Source: Belnapia sp.
GTDB lineage: Bacteria > Pseudomonadota > Alphaproteobacteria > Acetobacterales > Acetobacteraceae
Assembly: GCA_028291445.1 (NCBI GenBank)
Contig: JAQGIA010000129.1
Location: forward strand, 1 to 7,696
Reading direction: 5' to 3'
Length of the DNA: 7,696 bases
Shown here: positions 5,600-7,696 of the stretch, piece after piece
Position numbering within the stretch: position 1 is the first letter of the stretch
Layout of the letters: each line of letters opens with the position of its first letter
Notes under the pieces: model-generated
Databases searched by the model: none
Seen by the model: the letters and a program-made list of their open reading frames with translations, nothing else
What the model was told of the DNA's origin: nothing
Program-made: the position numbers and the translations under genes

Positions 5600-6319
5600 C
5601 TAAACTGCGGCAGACGCGGCCGGCCCTGCCATGGCGGGGCCGGTCGGCATGCTGAACAGCCGCTCGCGTCCCAGCAGGAAGGCGCGGGCACCGCGCGGGA
5701 AAAGGCCGGCGATGGCAGGGTCCCGCGCATCCAGCCCACCCGCATAGGCGCCGAAGGCCGGCAGGATGACGCGCCGCGCATCGGCGACGAAGCAGGGCCG
5801 GGTGATGCCGCCAGCCCGCGTCGGCATGGTCGCCTTCGGATGGAAATGGCCGGACAGCTCCACTCCGGGCGCGCTGGCGAAGCGCGAGGCGCTGGGCCGC
5901 GCCTGGTGGCGGAACACCAGGGGGCCGTCGCGGTATTCCAGCGCGGCCAGCCCCGGCAGCCCGGCGGGCGCCACCGGATCATGGTTGCCGAGCACCCAGA
6001 CCATCTCGAGCCCGTCCAGCATCCGCAACAGCGCCTCGGCTTCGGCCGGCGGCAGGCGGCTGGCGCCGTCGCGGTCGTGGAAGCTGTCGCCCAGGGCGAT
6101 GATGCGGTCCGGCCGCCAGCGCCGCAGCAGCAGGGCCAGCCGCATCAGCGTCTCCCGCGTGTCGTAGGGCGGCAGGAAGCGGCCGGCGGCGGCGAAGGCG
6201 CTGCCCTTTTCCAGATGCAGGTCGGCGACGACCAGGGTGCGGCGGGCGGGCCAGTGCAGCACGCCGGCGGGGTCGAGCATCAGCCGCTCGCCGGCGACAT
6301 GGATGGGGGCGGCGGTCAT
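5600..6319 (-). CDS. pdeM: Ligase-associated DNA damage response endonuclease PdeM
   Basis: 239-aa calcineurin-like two-metal phosphoesterase of the PdeM family, annotated as an endonuclease partner of the ligase-associated helicase, exonuclease and ATP-dependent ligase. Motifs: ADLHLEKG (32-39), GDSFHD (77-82), GNHDP (111-115) and GHFHP (157-161), with His138 before the last; these give the full metal site. AFAAAGRFLPPYDTRETL (41-58) after the first motif is characteristic of PdeM. The start is the ATG at 6319, 25 nt after the helicase stop; the frame is open to 6412 but that part overlaps the helicase and is not conserved-looking. No good Shine-Dalgarno sequence precedes this ATG directly. 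A GAGGGG lies 21 nt away, and a five-codon minicistron ends on the ATG. The tail ends in Ala-rich residues next to the convergent fasciclin gene. Confidence 0.92.
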   Translation of the reverse strand: MTAAPIHVAGERLMLDPAGVLHWPARRTLVVADLHLEKGSAFAAAGRFLPPYDTRETLMRLALLLRRWRPDRIIALGDSFHDRDGASRLPPAEAEALLRMLDGLEMVWVLGNHDPVAPAGLPGLAALEYRDGPLVFRHQARPSASRFASAPGVELSGHFHPKATMPTRAGGITRPCFVADARRVILPAFGAYAGGLDARDPAIAGLFPRGARAFLLGRERLFSMPTGPAMAGPAASAAV

Positions 6320-6339
6320 GCCCAGGCGCTCATGCCCAG
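6312..6339 (-). repeat. 14-bp tandem duplication at the pdeM start
   Basis: Two immediately adjacent 14-bp units (6312-6325 and 6326-6339) differ at one base, 6315 versus 6329. On the coding strand each contains CTGGGCATGA, so the ATG of pdeM has a second, out-of-frame copy 14 nt upstream. The insertion separates the GAGGGG at 6346-6341 from the real start. Confidence 0.85.
6316..6333 (-). CDS. Possible five-codon leader minicistron (MSAWA) coupled to pdeM
   Basis: ATG AGC GCC TGG GCA TGA reads from 6333 to 6316. Its ATG has GAGGGG (6346-6341) at an ideal 7-nt spacing, better than pdeM itself. Its TGA overlaps the pdeM ATG as ATGA, the classic arrangement for reinitiation. It may be an accident of the 14-bp duplication. 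No function is claimed for the peptide; translation would matter more than the product. Confidence 0.35.
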   Translation of the reverse strand: MSAWA

Positions 6340-6344
6340 ACCCC

Positions 6345-7696
6345 TCATGGCCGGGTGGCGCCGCGCGGCGCGGTGCGGATGAAGCGGGCGTTGCGCGGAC
6401 GGCGCTCCCCATGGCGCTCGCGATGGCGCGGCGTGTCGATGACCCCGGAGCGGACCCGGACCGCTTCCGTCACCTCCGCCAGCAGGCCCGAGAAAATCTC
6501 GGCGCCATCGGTCACCTCGTCGACCAGGGATGCGGCCTCGGCCAGCAGCGCATCCTCGGCGCCGCCGGCGACCCATTCGCGGCCTTCCTCGATCAGCGCC
6601 GGCACCGCCAGCGGCGAGACGCGGTCGAGCCGCATGTGCTTGATGCGGCCCTTGGCGCGGGCCAGCACCAGGCCGATGCGCGCCACATCGGTCAGGCCGC
6701 CGGCGGCTTCCTGCCGGGTTGCCCGCAGCAGCACGTGGTCGGGCTCGTGCTTGCGCAGCACGTCGTAGATCAGGTCGGCATTCATGGTCATCTGGCGGGG
6801 ACGCTTTTCCTGGCCGGGATAATTCTTCTCGAGCAGCCCGGCGATGGTGGCGATGTTGCGGAAGGTGCGGCGGAGCATGGAGGATTCCGCCATCCAATCC
6901 TCCAGCTCCTCGCCGAGGATATCCTCCTCGAACAGGGTCTCGACATCGGTCGGCTCGAAGGCGCTCCAGGTCGCCAGCACGTAGTCTGTGGCGAGGTAGC
7001 CGAGCGGGCCGAAGCCGAGCCGCTCCATTCGCTTGGTCACCAGCATCCCCAGCGTCTGATGCGCGAGCCGCCCCTCGAAGCAATAGGCGACCATGAACCA
7101 TTTCTGGTGTCCGGGCGGACCGCGCGGGAAGGTCTCGATGAGCATGCCGTCCTTCTCGGGCAGCGCGCTCTGCCGGCGTTGCAGCCGCAGCCATTCGCGC
7201 ACGGGCTCGGGCAGCAGCCGCCATTTCCGCGGGTCGTGCAGGATCTCGCGCACCCGGGCGGCCAGCCAGGTGCTGAGCGGCAGGCGGCTGCCGGCATAGG
7301 CGGGAACGCGCGGCTCGCCCTCGCCGCCGCGCGAGACGATGGCGCTCATCGCGTCCAGCGCCTCGAAGCGCAGGGTCTGGCCGGCGAAGATGAAGCAGTC
7401 GCCGGCGACCAGGGTGGAGACGAACCATTCCTCCACCTCCCCCAGCACGGGACCGCCGCGCAGCCGGACCTTCAGCAGCGGCGTCTCGACGATGGTGCCG
7501 AGGTTCATCCGCAACTGCCGGGCCACGCGGGTATCGCGGACATGCACCATGCCCTCGGCATCGCGGAACAGCTTGCGGTAGCGCTCATAGACCCGCAGCG
7601 CATAGCCGCCATCCTCGACGAAGCGCAGCACGTCGTCGAAGTCGCGCCGGCTGAGTCCCGCATAGGGCGCGGCGCGGGTCACCTCGGCGTAGAGCG
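6345..7696 (-). CDS. Ligase-associated DEXH-box helicase, Lhr-like, C-terminal part
   Basis: Superfamily 2 helicase of the ligase-associated DNA damage response cluster, related to Lhr. 449 complete codons are visible, about the C-terminal half; the frame is open to the right edge, where LYAEVTRAAPYAGLS precedes the in-frame GTG at 7682, so that GTG is not the start. The DEXH and helicase motifs lie outside. Visible parts are the winged-helix segment with DDVLRFVEDGGYALRVYERY (just inside the edge), RQLRMNLGTIVETPLLKVRL, then GPVLGEVEEWFVSTLVAGDC with FIFAGQTLRFEAL, and the Lhr-type C-terminal domain (about 7130-6480) with KWFMVAYCFEGRLAHQTLGM. The last roughly 25 residues are Arg-rich and may contact DNA or be disordered. 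pdeM follows 25 nt downstream, so the two are co-transcribed. Confidence 0.92.
   Translation of the reverse strand, partial: LYAEVTRAAPYAGLSRRDFDDVLRFVEDGGYALRVYERYRKLFRDAEGMVHVRDTRVARQLRMNLGTIVETPLLKVRLRGGPVLGEVEEWFVSTLVAGDCFIFAGQTLRFEALDAMSAIVSRGGEGEPRVPAYAGSRLPLSTWLAARVREILHDPRKWRLLPEPVREWLRLQRRQSALPEKDGMLIETFPRGPPGHQKWFMVAYCFEGRLAHQTLGMLVTKRMERLGFGPLGYLATDYVLATWSAFEPTDVETLFEEDILGEELEDWMAESSMLRRTFRNIATIAGLLEKNYPGQEKRPRQMTMNADLIYDVLRKHEPDHVLLRATRQEAAGGLTDVARIGLVLARAKGRIKHMRLDRVSPLAVPALIEEGREWVAGGAEDALLAEAASLVDEVTDGAEIFSGLLAEVTEAVRVRSGVIDTPRHRERHGERRPRNARFIRTAPRGATRP

Noticed and set aside
5620..5643. GC-rich hairpin CCGGCCC/GGGCCGG as terminator between fasciclin and pdeM
   Set aside because: It lies inside the pdeM coding end, the 7-bp stem has no T-run on either strand, and such stems are common by chance at this GC content.
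4651..5982. 443-codon open frame on the minus strand across phrB, fasciclin and pdeM
   Set aside because: It lies in other frames of three well-recognised genes, and long stop-free shadow frames are expected in GC-rich DNA. It shows no recognisable domain.
6316..7428. 370-codon open frame overlapping the helicase
   Set aside because: It is a shadow frame with Arg/Ala-rich low-complexity translation; the frame at 6345-7696 carries the clear helicase motifs.
1..7696. tRNA, rRNA, CRISPR array, insertion sequence, prophage or toxin-antitoxin genes
   Set aside because: None seen on either strand; all sizeable regions are explained by conserved chromosomal genes and the longest non-coding stretch is about 230 bases.

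Overview
The base composition is very GC-rich throughout, with codons ending in G or C almost everywhere. Together with the rluD-rpoH gene order, an RpoH with a clear RpoH box, and a ligase-associated repair cluster, this points to chromosomal DNA of an alphaproteobacterium. Acetobacteraceae (Roseomonas-like) is my best guess, from protein style only. I see no tRNA, rRNA, CRISPR array, insertion sequence, phage gene or other sign of a mobile region. Most of the window is ordinary housekeeping and stress-response chromosome.

Left block (1-2559, plus strand): the 3' part of rluD (23S rRNA pseudouridine synthase) ends in a compact intrinsic terminator. Next come a leader with a putative sigma-70 promoter and an inverted repeat, then rpoH (heat-shock sigma factor). 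rpoH is followed by a 26-bp tandem duplication of its own 3' end and a strong 14-bp hairpin. A single-gene VOC/extradiol-dioxygenase-like metalloenzyme follows, with its own possible operator, promoter and ribosome binding site.

Middle block (2593-4838, minus strand): a two-gene operon of a class I photolyase (phrB) and a PPP-type metallophosphoesterase, joined by a one-base TGATG stop/start overlap. An EcfG-like general stress promoter (GGAAC-N16-AGTT) lies just upstream of phrB. Divergent from it is a gene for an exported fasciclin (FAS1) domain protein (4999-5580, plus strand).

Right block (5600-7696, minus strand): the ligase-associated DNA damage response cluster. The C-terminal half of the Lhr-like DEXH helicase enters from the right edge and is followed by pdeM, a metallophosphoesterase/endonuclease. 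The junction carries a perfectly adjacent 14-bp tandem duplication. It appears to have moved the Shine-Dalgarno sequence away from the pdeM start and created a five-codon minicistron whose stop overlaps the pdeM ATG.

Taken together, the window combines stress transcription (RpoH), light-dependent DNA repair (phrB) and a double-strand-break/ligation accessory module (helicase-pdeM). I did not find a clearly new biological system. The observations most worth checking are the pdeM leader duplication, the EcfG-type box at the photolyase operon and the coupled photolyase-phosphatase pair.
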